Source of the DNA: CAVVST01 sp963750995
GTDB taxonomy: Bacteria > Acidobacteriota > Vicinamibacteria > Vicinamibacterales > UBA2999
Direction: 5' to 3'
Assembly: GCA_963750995.1 (NCBI GenBank)
Contig: CAVVST010000005.1
Location: forward strand, 1,488,001 to 1,552,000
DNA length: 64,000 nucleotides
In this document: positions 43,416-53,091 of the stretch, piece after piece
Position numbering within the stretch: the stretch's first letter is position 1
Layout of the letters: every line of letters starts with the position of its first letter
Position numbers and translations under genes: made by a program
The notes under the pieces: generated by a model
Told to the model about the DNA's origin: nothing
The model's input: only the letters and a program-made list of their open reading frames with translations
The model's database searches: none

Positions 43416-45137
43416 TCAGCCGCTTGCGGCACTGGCCAGTTCCGGCGTGCGATCGGAGGCGTGCAGCACGAAGGGTTGCCGTCTGAGTATGCCGTCGCAG
43501 ATCGTATCAAGGCCAGGTGAAGCACCCGGCAGCAGTTGCTGCAGACGGTCGAGCTTGAGCCGGTAGATCGGAAATCCCGCCTTGGGGTCGATGAACGGCA
43601 GCGGGATCATCCGGTTGAAGAAGAAGTGGTAGGCGTAGCGGCGGGCGCGGGCAAGCTGGCCGCTGTTCAGCCGCTCCGGAAACGGGAGCTGCCCGAGGAT
43701 CCGGAAGTACTCGGCGGGCGTGCTCGCGTCGCAAGTGAGTCCCTTGTTGCGGATCCACGCTTCCCCCGCCGCGATCACCGGCAGCCCGACGCTGGTCAGC
43801 TCGACGCCCATCTTGGTCCCGTAGATGATGGCCGCGTTGCACAGTGACATCAGCGCGTACGTGCTCATGTCGCTCTCGGGTGGAACGACGATGATGTTCG
43901 GAGCCAGGGCCGGCAGGCGCTTGCGGAGCTCCTCGAGAATCGGCTGCCGCGACGGCGGGAACCCGCTGATCTCCGCCGGATGTACCCGGATGATCAACTG
44001 CAGGTCCGGCCTGGTTGCAAAGTACTCGCACGTCTGCACGAGCCATTCGACGATGTTCGGAAACGCATTGGCCGGATAGTGAAGCTGCGCATCCCATGTC
44101 ACGTTCGTCAACAGGCCAACAGCCGGGCGGGATCGGTCCAGCCCGATGCTGTTCGCGATCTCGCCGGCGTCCTGCCTCCGGGCGCGGTGAAAGACGATCC
44201 AGTCGAACAGCCCTTCCCGGCGGCTGGCGAGATACTTCGTCAGCTCGCGGTCCTGCGCCGCCGTCAGCTCGCGGCCTTCCCAGTGTTCGCGCGGCTCCGT
44301 CATCAGCGTGTGGTGATAGGTATCGTCGTGGCTGAAGATGAATCGCCGCTTGCGGTAGGCCACGTTCCATGTCGACACGTGCACGCCTTCGGCGCGCGCA
44401 ACCTCGGCCATGATGCCCCAGGGCACATAGATACCGTGGGTAACGACAACCGACGTGAACCCGATTGCGCGCATCAGGCGCCGTGACGCGAACGCGGTCA
44501 CGATCGCAGACTCGAGGTAGCGGCGCAGCACCGGCTCGGCCGCCGGCTCCGATTCGAGCGAGCCGGTCGCAAAAAACCGCAGGGTGCCCGCGTACGCGTG
44601 CTCGCCGACGGCCAGGCCATGCAGCGTAAAGGCCCTGATGCCGTCTATGGGCACATCGGCTGCCATGCGCCGCGCCTCGGCGGTGTCGGCCGGCGTCAAC
44701 CAATCGCTATAGCGGTGAACCTTCAGGCCGAGATCCGCGTAGACGCGTTCGGCCGGCCACGAACAATCGCGGCACAAGTCCGGACCGGGCCCGCGCGCGG
44801 CAAACCTGGCGATATCGGGGTAGAACGAGGCTTCGCACTCAGCGCAGGCGCTCATCGCGCCGTCGCAGATAAGCGCGTGGACCTCGGCTCCGCGGAACGT
44901 CATTGCGGCGGCAAGTGCGCTCTCGAGCGTAATCGCGTGCGCATGAGAGCCAATCGCGGTCGCCATCAGCACACGCGGACCGCCCTGCGCGGCGCTCCGG
45001 GCGGACTGCCACAACGCTGAATCGGCAGCGAGCGCCGACCGCCAGTCGGGATAGGCGCCGAAGCGGGCGTGGTACCACCGCCGCAGCAACCGGCTGGCAC
45101 GCCAGAGCGCTGGAAGCCGTCGTATGCCGTGCTTCAT
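43416..45137 (-). CDS. Capsule-type polysaccharide biosynthesis protein (putative GT-B transferase)
   Basis: 573 residues, soluble. The C-terminal half (IRVHPAEISGFPPSRQPI, IVVPPESDMSTYALMSLC, GTKMGVELTSVGLPVIAAG) resembles CDP-glycerol glycerophosphotransferase and Kps-type capsule transferases of GT-B fold. The N-terminal part has Cys clusters (CAECEASF; CRDCSWPAE). Because it sits in an operon with NeuA- and NeuB-like genes, transfer of the CMP-activated sugar is a reasonable guess. Its ATG overlaps the HAD gene stop (ATGA). Confidence 0.7.
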   Translation of the reverse strand: MKHGIRRLPALWRASRLLRRWYHARFGAYPDWRSALAADSALWQSARSAAQGGPRVLMATAIGSHAHAITLESALAAAMTFRGAEVHALICDGAMSACAECEASFYPDIARFAARGPGPDLCRDCSWPAERVYADLGLKVHRYSDWLTPADTAEARRMAADVPIDGIRAFTLHGLAVGEHAYAGTLRFFATGSLESEPAAEPVLRRYLESAIVTAFASRRLMRAIGFTSVVVTHGIYVPWGIMAEVARAEGVHVSTWNVAYRKRRFIFSHDDTYHHTLMTEPREHWEGRELTAAQDRELTKYLASRREGLFDWIVFHRARRQDAGEIANSIGLDRSRPAVGLLTNVTWDAQLHYPANAFPNIVEWLVQTCEYFATRPDLQLIIRVHPAEISGFPPSRQPILEELRKRLPALAPNIIVVPPESDMSTYALMSLCNAAIIYGTKMGVELTSVGLPVIAAGEAWIRNKGLTCDASTPAEYFRILGQLPFPERLNSGQLARARRYAYHFFFNRMIPLPFIDPKAGFPIYRLKLDRLQQLLPGASPGLDTICDGILRRQPFVLHASDRTPELASAASG

Positions 45138-45844
45138 GCGCTCGTCGGGGCCGGCTTCAGCCGGCTCGACCGGCTCTCGTCGATCAACCGGAGAAATTCA
45201 TCGGGCGCCGGGAGTTCGTTGAAGACGCGCCAGGGGCGATGCGCCTCGAGCTCTTCGAGGGTGTAGCCGCCGGTCGCGACCGCGATCGTCCGCGCCCCGA
45301 TCGCGGTGGCGCAGTCGATATCGTGCGGGGTGTCGCCAATGACGAACACGCCGTCTTCGGCGACTGTGCCGCCGCGGCGGGCCAGGTCGAGCGCGCGGCG
45401 CGCGATCGACGCCCGGTCGCCGGTGTCTTCTGCAAACGCGCCGTCGGGAAAGAACTGGATCAGCTCGTAGTGTGTGAGTTTCGCCTGGGCGCCCGCGCGC
45501 GTGTTGCCGGTCAGCAGGTACGAGCGCACATCGGAACGTCCGCGCAAGTGCTCGAGAATCTCCCGGACGTTGGGGAGAACGCGACCGTTCTTCCGAGGCA
45601 GACTTGACGGCAGCAGTTCGCCGTACCGGTCAACGAAGCGACGCAGGAATGCCTCGTCAGTGCCGATTCCCAGCGTCTCGAACGTCCGCTGGGCAATCTG
45701 GTAGTCGGTCAGCCCCGCGATCCGCATGCGAATCAACTCGAACTCGCGTCCGGTGAGCTCGCGAACCGCATCTTCCCACGCAAACACGCCTGCCTTTGCC
45801 GTCGTCAGCAGCGTGCCGTCGATATCCCAGAAAAGGACGGTCAT
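45134..45844 (-). CDS. HAD-superfamily phosphatase
   Basis: 236 residues. Motif I FWDIDGTLLTT (nucleophile Asp), motif II LLTGNTRAGA and motif IV FVIGDTPHDIDCA are clear, with a helical cap of phosphoglycolate-phosphatase type between. It would dephosphorylate a phosphorylated sugar or ulosonate intermediate; its position between the transketolase and the transferase supports that. ATG 45844 overlaps the transketolase stop by four bases. Confidence 0.87.
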   Translation of the reverse strand: MTVLFWDIDGTLLTTAKAGVFAWEDAVRELTGREFELIRMRIAGLTDYQIAQRTFETLGIGTDEAFLRRFVDRYGELLPSSLPRKNGRVLPNVREILEHLRGRSDVRSYLLTGNTRAGAQAKLTHYELIQFFPDGAFAEDTGDRASIARRALDLARRGGTVAEDGVFVIGDTPHDIDCATAIGARTIAVATGGYTLEELEAHRPWRVFNELPAPDEFLRLIDESRSSRLKPAPTSA

Positions 45845-47805
45845 GCGGGCGACACCACCGGGCGTCGGCTGGCAACTGCGGTGCGGAACTCCGCGGCCAG
45901 CGAAGGGACGTCGAGCCGGTGATATTCCAGGACTTCGTCGTTCGTTCCGCACTCGGGCAACTCGGTGACCCCGGCGCGCCGGACCACGGGCGCCGGTTCA
46001 AGAGCCAGCCCGGCCAACGCGGCCGCCACCATGTCCCCCTGGCCGCCGTGCACGTAGTGGTTGTCGAGCAGTACCAACGCGCGACGATCCCCGACGGCAT
46101 CCCGCAGCCATCCGGCATCGACACGGTTCAGCCACGGCAGGTTAATCAGACGTGTCGTCAGACCGTCGGTTCGCTCGAGGTCCTCCGCCGCGTGCCAGGC
46201 GTTCGACAACAGCCACGGCCCGTAGCCGATCACCACCAGGTCACGTCCATCGCGGACCACCCAGCCGCGGCCCGGCTGCACGCGCTGGCTGGCCGGATAG
46301 TCGAACGGCACAGGCCATTTCACCGATACAAGACGCAGGTACGCGCTCTCCTTCGCGGCGGCGAAGAGATAGTCGACGAGGGTATGCACCTCAGCCTCGA
46401 CGGCGGGCTCAGCCATGAGCAGGTTCGGCACCGCCGCGAGCGCGCTGATGTCGCGGACCGATTGGTGGGAATGGCCAGGGCCGCCCGGCAGGAGGCCGGC
46501 AAGCGAGCCGACGTAAATCACCTTCGAGGCTTCGCTGCACTGGTTGTAAATCTGCTCGTTCGGCCGCGCCGCCAGGAAGCAGGCGAACGAGTGGACGACG
46601 GGCAGGGCGCCGCGATGTGCGAGGCCGCAGGCCATCGAGACCATGTCCTGCTCCGCAATCCCGCACTCGACGAAGCGGTCTGGATATTTCTCCGCAAAGG
46701 GCACGAGACCGCAGTCCTTCACCAGATCCGCGTCGAGCACGACGATGCCCGGTTGGCGGTCGCCCTGGGCGACGAGCGCGTCCTTGTAGGCGTTGATCAG
46801 GTTCTGCGTGACGCGCGGCTCGCGGCGCTCCGGCCGACGGGAGGTTTTCGTCGCCAGCGAGCCAAGCCCCGCATTCCTGAAGAGACGTGCGACATTCTCG
46901 AGCAACTCCTTCGAGCCCTGCGCGTATTCCGATTCGGTCGGCGCGCCCGAGTGGTAGCCGTACAACTGCCCGGCCTTCATCGCCGGACCTTCCATGAAAG
47001 AGACGCCTTTCCCCTTGACGGTGTCGGCGACGATCACCTTCGGGCGATCGGTGACGCCGTCCAGCGCCCGCAGCGTCCGCTCGATCGCAGCGATATCGTG
47101 GCCGTCGCACCGGCTGACGTGCCAGCCGAAGGCGCGAAGCTTCGCTTCGATGTCGCCCAGGTCGTTCACCTGTTTCACCCAGGTATCCGACTGGATCTTG
47201 TTGTGATCGATCAGCACGACGATCTCACCGAGCTCGAGGTTTGCCGCGGACGCGAGCGATTCCCAGAACTGCCCTTCCTGCAGCTCGCCGTCACCGGTCA
47301 GCACGAAGATGCGGCGCGGCGTGCCCGCGAGCCGGTTCGCGATCGCCATCCCCTTCGCCTTGGAAATACCCATCCCGAGGGAGCCGGTGTTGGCCTGGAT
47401 GTACGGCGTCTCGACGTGCGGGTGTCCGGGCAGGCCGTGCAGCCGGCGCAGGTTGTCGAGCTTTTCCTCCGGCAGCAGCCCGAGGCCGGCCAGCACCGCA
47501 TACAGAGCCGGCGCGTCATGTCCCTTTGACGAGAAGAAGAGGTCGCACGCGGCCGGCCCTTTATCGAGGTCACGGATCTCGTTCAGGAACAGCCAGCTCA
47601 AGATCTCGAGCGAGCTGAAGCTGGTGCCGATATGGCCGGACCAGGCGCGCGCGATCATGTAGAGCGTGTTGATGCGCGCCAGCGCCGCAAACGCCTCGGC
47701 CGCCGCGACGCGGGGCAGCCGCGCCTCCAGCAGGCGCCGGAACTCGGCGGCCGGCACGTAAACGAGCTCGTCGCTCGTGACCTGTTCTAGTTGCTGTTCA
47801 CCCAT
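45841..47805 (-). CDS. Transketolase-family enzyme of the sugar operon
   Basis: 654 residues, both halves in one chain: TPP domain (SGHIGTSFSSLEIL; TGDGELQEGQFWESL; IDHNKIQSD), pyrimidine domain (GIAEQDMVSMACGLAHRG) and C-terminal domain (LDNHYVHGGQGDMVAAAL). It is distinct from the housekeeping tkt at 5332-7179 and resembles transketolase-like pairs found in nucleotide-sugar clusters. It probably transfers a two-carbon unit to make a special sugar precursor; substrate unknown. The ATG at 47805 overlaps the cytidylyltransferase stop by 19 bp. Confidence 0.88.
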   Translation of the reverse strand: MGEQQLEQVTSDELVYVPAAEFRRLLEARLPRVAAAEAFAALARINTLYMIARAWSGHIGTSFSSLEILSWLFLNEIRDLDKGPAACDLFFSSKGHDAPALYAVLAGLGLLPEEKLDNLRRLHGLPGHPHVETPYIQANTGSLGMGISKAKGMAIANRLAGTPRRIFVLTGDGELQEGQFWESLASAANLELGEIVVLIDHNKIQSDTWVKQVNDLGDIEAKLRAFGWHVSRCDGHDIAAIERTLRALDGVTDRPKVIVADTVKGKGVSFMEGPAMKAGQLYGYHSGAPTESEYAQGSKELLENVARLFRNAGLGSLATKTSRRPERREPRVTQNLINAYKDALVAQGDRQPGIVVLDADLVKDCGLVPFAEKYPDRFVECGIAEQDMVSMACGLAHRGALPVVHSFACFLAARPNEQIYNQCSEASKVIYVGSLAGLLPGGPGHSHQSVRDISALAAVPNLLMAEPAVEAEVHTLVDYLFAAAKESAYLRLVSVKWPVPFDYPASQRVQPGRGWVVRDGRDLVVIGYGPWLLSNAWHAAEDLERTDGLTTRLINLPWLNRVDAGWLRDAVGDRRALVLLDNHYVHGGQGDMVAAALAGLALEPAPVVRRAGVTELPECGTNDEVLEYHRLDVPSLAAEFRTAVASRRPVVSPA

Positions 47806-48533
47806 TGTGCTCCGTGCGGAACTTGGGGCACCGGCGGCAGCACCGCCTCGCCATCGGCAATCAGCCGCTCCGCGATCATCCAATCGTGGGGGTCGTTGAT
47901 GTCGAACCCTTCAAAGCCTTCGGTCAGGAACGGGACCAGCACGTCGCCGGCAATCGTGCGGCCCTCGAACACCACACGCGTCCAGGCGATCTCGAGCGAC
48001 GCGTTCTGCACGTAAACCGGCGGCAGCGCCTGGTACGGCGTGCTGTGCGACGGCTGTGTCCCCGGCGCCGACGGCAGCAGCGGCGTCATCCGATCGCCGT
48101 CCACAATCCACATCTTGCCGGGATGCTGGGCGCATTTTTCAACCGCGCGCAGCGAGTCGACGCCCTCCTGCCCCGTGAACCGCGACCAGGCACGACGGAT
48201 CGTCGCGGCGGTCCTGAACGGGCTGGTCGGCCGCAGCAGGCTGAAGCAGTCCCACTGCCGTCCGGCGCGCTCGAGTTCACGCAGCGTGTAGTCCAGCCAC
48301 TCGATGTCAGGCGAAGTGTCGCCGGCAAACTGCGGCGGACGCAGGAACGGCACGTCCGCACCGTAGTGCCTGGCGATGGCGGCAATCTCCTCCGAGTCGG
48401 TCGACACGATCACCGATTCGAAGACGCCGCTTTCGAGCGCCGGCGCGATCGTGTAGGCGATCACCGGATGTCCACCGAGCGCGCGAACGTTCTTGCCCGG
48501 CACGCGCTTCGAGCCCTGTCGCGCCGGAATCAA
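47787..48533 (-). CDS. Acylneuraminate-type cytidylyltransferase (NeuA-like)
   Basis: 248 residues. The CTP-binding MIPARQGSKRVPGKN, LGGHPVIAYT, VSTDSEEIA and LLRPTSPFRT motifs identify a CMP-sugar synthetase acting on nonulosonic or other 3-deoxy-ulosonic acids. The start is TTG 48533; no better codon lies between it and the upstream stop 24 bases away. It implies that the operon product is CMP-activated. Confidence 0.88.
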   Translation of the reverse strand: MIPARQGSKRVPGKNVRALGGHPVIAYTIAPALESGVFESVIVSTDSEEIAAIARHYGADVPFLRPPQFAGDTSPDIEWLDYTLRELERAGRQWDCFSLLRPTSPFRTAATIRRAWSRFTGQEGVDSLRAVEKCAQHPGKMWIVDGDRMTPLLPSAPGTQPSHSTPYQALPPVYVQNASLEIAWTRVVFEGRTIAGDVLVPFLTEGFEGFDINDPHDWMIAERLIADGEAVLPPVPQVPHGAQWVNSN

Positions 48534-48557
48534 GGCGACGGCTGGAAGGCAATGCTG

Positions 48558-50058
48558 CTAGACCTGTCCGGGGTCGTGATTGATGTACACGGTTTTCAGA
48601 TCCGAGTAGACGTCGAGTGCCGGCGTCCCCGCTTCGCGCCATCCATTCCCCGATTGCCGGAGGCCGCCGAACGGCAGGTGCGGCTCGCTGCCATACGTGC
48701 CGCCGTTCACCACCGCCACCCCTGACTGGATCCGCCCGACGAAGGTCATCGCGCGATGCAGGTTCCTGGTGTGGATGGACGCCGTCAGGCCAAACGGCGA
48801 ATCGTTGGCGAGCGCAATGGCTTCCTCGAACCCGGACACGCGGTAGAGGCAGGTGATCGGCCCGAACAGCTCGCTGCGCGAGATTTCGTCGTTCGGGCCG
48901 ACGTGCTCGACGATCGTCGGCGCGACGAAGAAACCGTTCCCGTAGCCATCCCCCTTCAGACGATGGCCGCCCGTCAGCACCACGGCGCCCGCCGCCTGTC
49001 GCGCGATCGACCGATGCCAGCATTCCGTCCATCTGGGCCTCGTTGATCACCGGCCCGAAGTCGTCCGTGTCGCTGGTCCCCACCTTCAACTGCTTCACGG
49101 CATCGACCAGCATCTGCTTGAACCTGTCGTACACGGCGTCGAAGACGATGATGCGGCTGCCCGCGGCGCACCGCTGCCCCGCGTTGCTGAACGCCGATCC
49201 GACGGTCCACGTCACGGCGTTTTTCAGGTCCGCGTCATCGCAGACAATCAGCGGGTTCTTGCCGCCCAGCTCGAGGCACACCTTCGCGAGGCGGCGCCCG
49301 GCCGTCTCAGCAATCCAGCGACCCACGTCGCACGACCCCGTAAAGCTGACGACAGCGACGTCGGGGTGCTCGACGAGCGGCGCGCCGGCTTCCTCGCCGA
49401 AGCCGTGCAGTGTCGTGTACACCCCGTCGGGCACGCCCGCTTCGCGGGCGAGCACACCGAAGGCCCATGCGGAAAGCGGTGTGTCCTCTGCCGCCTTGAG
49501 AATCGCGGCGTTGCCGCACAACAGCGCGGGAAACGCCTTCCATGCGACGTTGGCGATCGGTGTGTTCGCCGCAATGATCAACCCTGCCACCCCCAGCGGC
49601 TGGCGCATGATCATTGCCGACTTGTTCGGAACCGCGCTCGTTGTCGTCTGACCGTAAAAACGGCGGCCCTCGCCCGCGACGAAGAAGCCCATTTCGATCG
49701 CCGCGTCGGTTTCGCCCAGGGCGTCCTTGCGCGACTTCCCCGTTTCCCGCGCCACGAGGTCCGCGATCTGGGCGCGGCGCTCGCGCATCAGGATTGCGAT
49801 CTGGCGAAGGATTTCCCCGCGCTTGACGACCGTCGTCGCCGCCCATGCCGGCTGCGCGTTCTTCGCGATCTCGACAGCGAGGTTCACGTCCGTCGCGGTT
49901 GAGCGAGCGACCTGACAGAGCACCCGGCCCGTCGCCGGATCAATCTTCGCGAACGTACGACCGTCGCCAGCCGCCGCGTCCTGGCCACCGAGCTGGTTCG
50001 GAACGACCGACGGAATCGTCTTGAGGTCGACTGTGTCGCTATGCGATGCGATGACCAT
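48558..50058 (-). CDS. Aldehyde dehydrogenase (one frameshift in this sequence)
   Basis: About 499 residues of an NAD(P)-dependent ALDH. PLGVAGLIIAANTP and VSFTGSCDVGRW (cofactor loop), catalytic Glu in LELGGKNP and Cys in FSNAGQRCAAGSR are upstream of the shift; ISRSELFGPITCLYR, NDSPFGLTASI and GLRQSGNG follow it. The shift, at about 48988-49000, is one extra G in GGCGGGCGCC. It would oxidise an aldehyde to an acid, perhaps on the operon's sugar. The start at ATG 50058 is five bases from a large palindrome, leaving no obvious Shine-Dalgarno sequence. Confidence 0.83.
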
Positions 50059-50062
50059 TTTT

Positions 50063-50145
50063 AAATGGGGTCGGGGGTCATTTGTTGAGGACACTCCTCA
50101 GGGACGGAACCGGGTGTCCTCAACAAATGACCCCCGACCCCATTT
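50063..50145. repeat. Perfect 32-bp inverted repeat (palindromic element)
   Basis: Left arm 50063-50094 and right arm 50114-50145 are exact reverse complements (outer AAATGGGGTCGGGGGTCATT, inner GTTGAGGACAC), with a 19-base loop. REP/MITE-like in form; no transposase is in the window. The right arm and loop encode the last residues and stop of the methyltransferase gene, and the left arm sits directly before the aldehyde dehydrogenase start. Confidence 0.85.
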
Positions 50146-51210
50146 CTTTTTGCGTAAGCGGATACCCTCTCTCCGCCGCGTTTCGGCTCGTCGCGCGGCG
50201 AGGCGGTACCACCCCAGCCGTTCAAACAGCGGACGCCCCTGAATAGCAGCATGATACCGGCTCATCGCCGTGCGTGCCGCGCGCGCCGGCGACGGAAGCG
50301 GGTCGACGGTCTCGTCGACACGACGTGCCAGCACCCGAAGCCGGGCTGACGTGTCGCGGCCGCGTCCCTTCGACACACGATCCGCAGGCAGGGCGACCGG
50401 CTGCCAGCCCGCCCGCGCGAGCAGACCCTGCAGACAAGGCCACGTAAAGGCGGTCACATGAGCGCGGCCATTGATCACGTACTTGTAGTCGCGATGATCA
50501 GGCAGCGTATCGAACCGCGGTACGCCGACATGCAGAAAACCACCGACGCGGCACGATCGTGCGAGCGCGCGCAGCACACCGAGCGGGTCCGTTACGTGCT
50601 CGAACACGTGGTTGGCCACGATCAGATCAAATGTCGGCGTGTCCGGAATCGCACTCAGCCGTCGATGGCGCGCGAACGCGGTCTCGACGGCGCTCTCGAT
50701 GCCCCACGTCTCCCATCCGCAGTCCTGAAACGCATCGAGCAGCTTGCCGTCAGCGCACCCGAAATCGAGCACCCTGGCCCCATCTGGCGGCGCGGTCACC
50801 GACAGCTCGCCGCGAATTGGTTCAAACGCCCAGCTCCAGGACTTGCCGTGGCTTCGCTCGACGCCGCTGGACGCCAGGGCCTCGCCGTCTTCTCGCTCAG
50901 GTAACGCGGGCATCGGGGCACCCGCGACGTTCCTGCGCGAACCCCACTCGCCTTCAGGACTGTAGAACCGATCCTGTTGCTCGGCAGTCGGGGGCGGATT
51001 GCTGAACACCAACCCGCACTCGTCGCACCCGCTCACGAACCCGGTGCGATAGCCCTGCACGGCAGGCCGGAGCATCAGCAGGTCGAGCTCGTACAACCGG
51101 CTCGATCCGCAGGCGGGGCACTGTTCACTTTCTCCCGGGACGCGATAGATCAGTGCCCGCGACGCCGATCGGACGACGGTATGGAGTTCACCAGGCAGTA
51201 AACCCACCAT
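50098..51210 (-). CDS. SAM-dependent methyltransferase with zinc ribbon
   Basis: 370 residues. N-terminal CPACGS and CDECG pairs form a zinc ribbon; the Rossmann core has VLDFGCADGKLLDAF (motif I), GIESA and LIVANHVFEHVTDPLG. This layout is common for methyltransferases acting on nucleotide or lipid-linked sugars. The C-terminal 16 residues or so (WGRGSFVEDTRFRP) are encoded by the palindromic element, so the original end was probably near RLRKKK. The start overlaps the SDR 3' end. Confidence 0.82.
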   Translation of the reverse strand: MVGLLPGELHTVVRSASRALIYRVPGESEQCPACGSSRLYELDLLMLRPAVQGYRTGFVSGCDECGLVFSNPPPTAEQQDRFYSPEGEWGSRRNVAGAPMPALPEREDGEALASSGVERSHGKSWSWAFEPIRGELSVTAPPDGARVLDFGCADGKLLDAFQDCGWETWGIESAVETAFARHRRLSAIPDTPTFDLIVANHVFEHVTDPLGVLRALARSCRVGGFLHVGVPRFDTLPDHRDYKYVINGRAHVTAFTWPCLQGLLARAGWQPVALPADRVSKGRGRDTSARLRVLARRVDETVDPLPSPARAARTAMSRYHAAIQGRPLFERLGWYRLAARRAETRRREGIRLRKKKWGRGSFVEDTRFRP

Positions 51211-52003
51211 CGACCCTCAGCTCGTGTCCCGTGACGTAGGAGGACGCGCGCGACGCAAGAAACACCAGCGGACCCTTCAGGTCGTCCGCCTGCGCCATGC
51301 GGCCAACCGGGACACGCGCGCCGTATTTCGACTTGAACTGATCGTCCTGCCCGCCCAGCACACCGCCGGGTGACAGCGTATTGACGCGCACCCCCTGCGG
51401 GCCCCACAGCGTGGCGAAGTACTTCGTCATGTTCACGACTGCGGCCTTGGACGCGCCGTACGCGGGCGATTTCAGGAACGGCAGGTCACCCGCCAGGTGA
51501 TCGTAGAAACGCTGGTCGGGCGAAACCGACGCGTACAGCGACCCGATGTTCACGATCGATCCGCTCCGCGCGCTCGGCCATCGTCCGCCGATCACCTGCG
51601 TCACCTGGAAGGTGCCGAGCAGGTTGACCTCGACCATGCGGCGGAACTGGTCGATCGCCAGGTCTTCGATTGCGGATCGGTTGCCGCCGGAATCCGGCGG
51701 CTGATCGATGCCGGCGTTGTTGACGAGGATCGACGGCTCTCCAAGCTTCGACGACCATGGCGGCGAGCGCGCTGCTGGATGGACGCGCGGTCCGTCACGT
51801 CGCAATCGAATCGCTGGAGCCGGTCCCCTGCACGCTCCGCAAGCGCCTTGTAGCCGGCAGACGCCGGAGCGCCGGCCAGCTCCAACGCGGCGACGCGCGC
51901 GCCGGCGTCGAGGAGCGCCTCGGCCCACACCGGACCCAGCTTGCCGCAGGCACCGGTGACGACGGCCGTCTGATTGTCGAGTCGGAAGAATGCGATTGGT
52001 CAC
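51188..52003 (-). CDS. Short-chain dehydrogenase/reductase (frameshifted in this sequence)
   Basis: About 270 residues. TAVVTGACGKLGPVWAEALL (cofactor motif), RFDCDVTDRASIQQ, ILVNNAGID, IVNIGSLYASVSP (Ser), SPAYGASKAAVVN (Tyr-XXX-Lys) and ELRVDGGFTAW are in different frames, with shifts near 51985, 51775 and 51755, each consistent with one extra base. Likely an NAD(P)-dependent sugar or ulosonate oxidoreductase of the operon. GTG 52003 is the best start. Confidence 0.75.
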   Translation of the reverse strand: MTNRILPTRQSDGRRHRCLRQAGSGVGRGAPRRRRARRRVGAGRRSGVCRLQGACGACRGPAPAIRLRRDGPRVHPAARSPPWSSKLGEPSILVNNAGIDQPPDSGGNRSAIEDLAIDQFRRMVEVNLLGTFQVTQVIGGRWPSARSGSIVNIGSLYASVSPDQRFYDHLAGDLPFLKSPAYGASKAAVVNMTKYFATLWGPQGVRVNTLSPGGVLGGQDDQFKSKYGARVPVGRMAQADDLKGPLVFLASRASSYVTGHELRVDGGFTAW

Positions 52004-53080
52004 GAACGCGCGAGCTCGTGCGCTCGGCTTGCTCAACATCTCGAACGAGAGGAAATCATCCTCGTAGAGCGCCTTCAGCGTGATCCTGCCCGAGCACGCT
52101 CTCGAGGTCGTAGGGCGGGATGCCGCCGCCCGGCGATTTCATCACGATGTCGTCCTGCGTCAGGACATGGCCTGCCGGAAGGTCGCGGGCCACGACCAGG
52201 CTCTTGCCCATCTTGACGATCGGGGCCTTCTCGCTCTCGTAGATCTTCTTTCGGCCGTCGCCGAGCGCTTTGTGGGTGCGCTCAGGTCGCGGACCATCTT
52301 GCGCAGACCGACCGGCTCGAGCGAAAACGCGTGATCGGTCCCCTTCATCGCGCGGTTCAACGTGAAGTGCTTTTCGACAATCCGCGCGCCCAGCACGTAC
52401 GCGGCCACGGGCATGGCGATGCCGTTGTCGTGGCCCGAATAGCCGATGACGGCGCCATGGAACCGCTCCCGGTACTGCGCGACGACCCGGAGATCGAGCT
52501 CCTCGAACGCCGCCGGATAGCCGGCGGTGCACTGCAGGATGCCGAGCTGCGGATTGATCGCCATGATCGTGTCGTACGCGCGCTGCACGTCCTCGAACAG
52601 GGCGCCGCCGGTCGAGATGATGATCGGCTTGCCGAACCACGCGACGTGCTTGAGCAGCGGCGTGCTCTTGACGTCGCCCGAGGCGATCTTGAAGGCCGGC
52701 ACGTCGAGCTCGACCGAGGAAATCCGCGCTGGCGACGTCGAACGCCGTGGCGAAGAAATCGACGCCGAGCTCGCGCGCATAGCTTCTGCAGACTCGCGGT
52801 ACTCGTCGACGCCGAACTCGAGGAACTCCCGGTGCTCTCCGTAGGTGGCGCCAAAGCTGTTCTCGTTGTCGTACGGCTTGTTGTAGGCCGCGCGCGTGTA
52901 AAGCCCGCGGTTGTCGCGCTTCTGCAGCTTGACCGCGTGGGCGCCGGCCAGCTTGGCCTCGCGGAACAGCTCCCGCGCCTTCTCGAGACTGCCCTGGTGG
53001 TTGTGCCCGATTTCCGCGATCACGTAGCACGGAGCGTGGTCGCCAAGTTCGTGCGCGCCGATCCTGAACGTTCCTGCCAC
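52000..53080 (-). CDS. NeuB-like N-acylneuraminate/ulosonate synthase with SAF domain (frameshifted in this sequence)
   Basis: PEP-dependent aldol condensing enzyme. APCYVIAEIGHNHQGSLEKA, AVKLQKRDN, FKIASGDVKS, KPIIISTGGALFED, LQCTAGYPA, IGYSGHDNGIAMPVAA and VEKHFTLNRAMKGTDHAFSL mark the NeuB barrel; SLVVARDLPAGHVLT with DIVMKSPGGGI is the C-terminal SAF (antifreeze-like) domain. Shifts near 52785, 52730, 52285 and 52090 all read as insertions. GTG 53080 has GGAG eight bases upstream. The exact 3' end is uncertain because the last frame runs into the SDR gene. Confidence 0.8.
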
Positions 53081-53091
53081 GCTGGGTTCTC

